Assembly: GCA_948567375.1 (NCBI GenBank)
Contig: OX419762.1
Coordinates: 18,730,001-18,794,000, forward strand
Direction of reading: 5' to 3'
Origin: Lunularia cruciata
Lineage: Eukaryota; Streptophyta; Marchantiopsida; Lunulariales; Lunulariaceae
DNA length: 64,000 nt
Made by a program: the position numbers and the translations under genes. Below the pieces are notes generated by a model that saw only the letters and a list, made by a program, of their open reading frames with translations, did no database searches and was not told the DNA's origin. Below are positions 62,480 to 64,000 of the stretch, one piece after another; within the stretch, counting starts at the first letter, position 1; every line of letters begins with the position of its first letter.

Positions 62480-63300
62480 AGTGGACATTCAGCAATGCAA
62501 TGTCCAACTTGGCAACAATAAAAGCAACCTCCATTTTGTCATAATCTCTCTCTATCTGCTGTGCCAAGTGGTCTTCGTTGGATAGCATCAATCTCCATTG
62601 GTACCGGTTCTTCCACTCGTGGTACTGGTAGGTTTTGTGTAGGTCGTGATTGAGACCAAGTTGTCGCAACTAAGGAATCAAAACGCTCAGCCAATTGCAT
62701 GGCTTCTTCTACGTTATGTGGCTCTCGCATGGTCACCTCCAATCTGGTTCGTGACTTCAATCCTTGCACAAATCGATCCAGAACTTCACCTTCTTGGATA
62801 TCTGGAATTTGCATGATGATATTCTGAAATTGTGTGATGTAGCTTCTCACCGAGCCAATCTGCCTCAACTCCGCCAATTTATCTCGTGCAGCTCGGGTGG
62901 TGTTTATAGTCTGAAATTGACCAAGTATTGCATCCTTGAATTCTGCCCATGTCAAAATTGGTGTAACAATTTGTCATTCAGCTCTTTCTACTCGGAATCG
63001 CCACCAAAGTTTTGTCACGCCATCCAACTGGCTAGAAGCCAAGAGAATTTGTTTCCGCTCATCTTGAAGATTGATAGCTTCAAAGTAACGTTCACAATCA
63101 AACACAAAATTCTCCACTGTGCCTGGAACATTCTTGCCTTCAAACACCTTGGGTTTCGGAAATCAAATGCGATCTTCTCCATCTCGAACTGGCGCTCTGT
63201 CTATTTGTTCTTGTCGTTGCTGGTCTCGTTCATCCAACAATCGAGTAAGATGCTCAATTTTTTGTTGCATTGCAAGGATAACATCCGGTATTGCCGCCAT
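62480..63300 (-). pseudogene. Chromovirus gag
   Basis: Reads from ATG at 63300 (MAAIPDVILAMQQKIEHLTR) through a retrotransposon gag core (LTWAEFKDAILGQF, 62955 onward) to a zinc knuckle CFYCCQVGHCIAEC near 62530-62480 that keeps the CX2CX4HX4C spacing. TGA codons at about 63163 and 62974 interrupt it, both explained by a C-to-T change in CGA, and a third stop lies before the knuckle. It would form the particle coat. Confidence 0.85.
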
Positions 63301-63558
63301 TGCTACTACCTTAATCCACTACTCTCAATTTATCTAGTTGATTAGCACATAGATACAACACGTCCACCGTTCTCCATAAGTTACAACTGGAAGTATCAAG
63401 GGTTCCTCTGACACGGTGATCATATGTAGAAAATCTTGCCCAAAGCGTGAGGTGATGAACTATGTGAACCGATGCTTTGGTAATATCTGGACATGAAAGT
63501 CCCAATGGTTTGGCGGAAGTGGATTTGGTGGTCCATAAATTCCATCCATCCCATTCCT

Positions 63559-63570
63559 GCTCTAATACCA
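63559..63570 (-). other. Primer binding site
   Basis: In element orientation TGGTATTAGAGC, one mismatch from TGGTATCAGAGC, the complement of the initiator tRNA-Met 3' end, one base inside the LTR. Confidence 0.88.
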
Positions 63571-63571
63571 A

Positions 63572-63986
63572 TGTAAAAGACCGAAACCGAGGAGAGAAAT
63601 AGGAGAATGGAAACTCACATTGGGACACTTGAATGAGGGAAAATGCCTAGCATGAGCTTTGGCTTTGGTATAGGTAGCATACAAGGCCCTTGAGAAGCCT
63701 CTCAAGAAGCTTCCTCAAGCCACTTTCCTAGAGTGCAAGCCAAGTTAACTAAGAAGCTTCTCAAGAAGCTTCCTTCTAGAAACCGCCTACTTGGCGTGCA
63801 AGGTAAGCTAGTTGGAAGCTTCTAGAAGCTTCCTTCTAGAAGCTACTTACTTAAGGTGCAAGCTAAGCTAACCGGGAAGCTTCCCAAGAAGCTTCCTAGA
63901 TACTTTCGGAATATTCTAGGCTAATTTGTCTTATGTGCTACTTCGTGAGTCCGACTAACTTCGTCGCTAAACTCCATATTGTTACA
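63572..63986 (-). repeat. 5' LTR of chromovirus
   Basis: 415 bp, same ends as the left LTR. It lacks about 10 bp near 63645 relative to its partner, in two small gaps, one of which removes a TTTATAGG stretch. Confidence 0.95.
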
Positions 63987-63991
63987 AAGAC
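63987..63991. other. Target-site duplication, right
   Basis: AAGAC directly after the right LTR; the host sequence continues CTCAAACCAT to the window end. Confidence 0.9.
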
Positions 63992-64000
63992 TCAAACCAT

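Larger units (their letters stand above)
58350..63986 (-). mobile_element. Ty3/Gypsy chromovirus, complete structure, decayed coding region
   Basis: A 5637-bp element bounded by TGTAA..TTACA long terminal repeats and flanked by the 5-bp target duplication AAGAC (58345-58349 and 63987-63991). In element order (right to left) come LTR, primer site, gag with a CCHC knuckle, protease, reverse transcriptase, RNase H, integrase, C-terminal chromodomain, polypurine tract and LTR. The chromodomain (KVLWKGYPLHDATWEP) places it among the chromoviruses. Single-base lesions scatter across gag-pol and hit key residues, so this copy should not be autonomous. The LTRs differ by five transitions and three small indels. 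Confidence 0.95.

Overview
The window is nuclear plant DNA, AT-rich and full of transposon remains, with GC-richer split genes. It holds immune-receptor-like genes in which an alpha/beta-hydrolase is fused to NB-ARC. That fusion is known from liverworts (the HNL class), so a liverwort or other bryophyte is the best guess; nothing in the sequence names a species. The C-terminus here is an alpha-solenoid plus TPR-like repeats rather than LRRs, so I call the gene HNT (hydrolase-NB-ARC-TPR). This is a descriptive label, not an established symbol.

Layout. Positions 1-26064 form one copy of a 26-kb tandem unit: about 15 kb of AT-rich spacer with repeats and two PIF/Harbinger transposase relics, then HNT on the minus strand (coding exons 21569->15236, probable 5' exon near 23163), then a gene-poor stretch ending in a 305-bp repeat (R310). 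Position 1 pairs with 26065, inside a unit, so the array probably continues leftwards. A second unit (26065-43994) is almost identical but stops abruptly inside HNT. A perfect copy of R310 and 14 bp of filler follow (43995-44329), and then a third, older unit resumes inside an HNT exon (44330-52393). The simplest reading is an array of at least three units in which about 25 kb between units 2 and 3 has collapsed. This leaves HNT1 intact, HNT2 as two orphan C-terminal exons, and HNT3 with a truncated, stop-terminated C-terminus.

To the right lie a frameshifted LRR receptor-like pseudogene (55263->52389, minus), a gene-poor stretch, a repeat that also occurs inverted in every spacer, and a complete Ty3/Gypsy chromovirus (58350-63986, minus) with both LTRs, a 5-bp target duplication, an initiator-Met primer site, a chromodomain and many point lesions.

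The most remarkable feature is how the HNT copies differ. Introns flanking the C-terminal exons, and the 15-kb spacer, are nearly identical between units 1 and 2. The two C-terminal exons nevertheless carry dense, almost wholly amino-acid-changing differences, confined to recurring patches and to the loops between TPR-like repeats, with only in-frame indels. The third copy of the solenoid exon varies at the same positions to yet other residues. This looks like focused diversification of a recognition surface on a fixed scaffold. All comparisons were made by eye.
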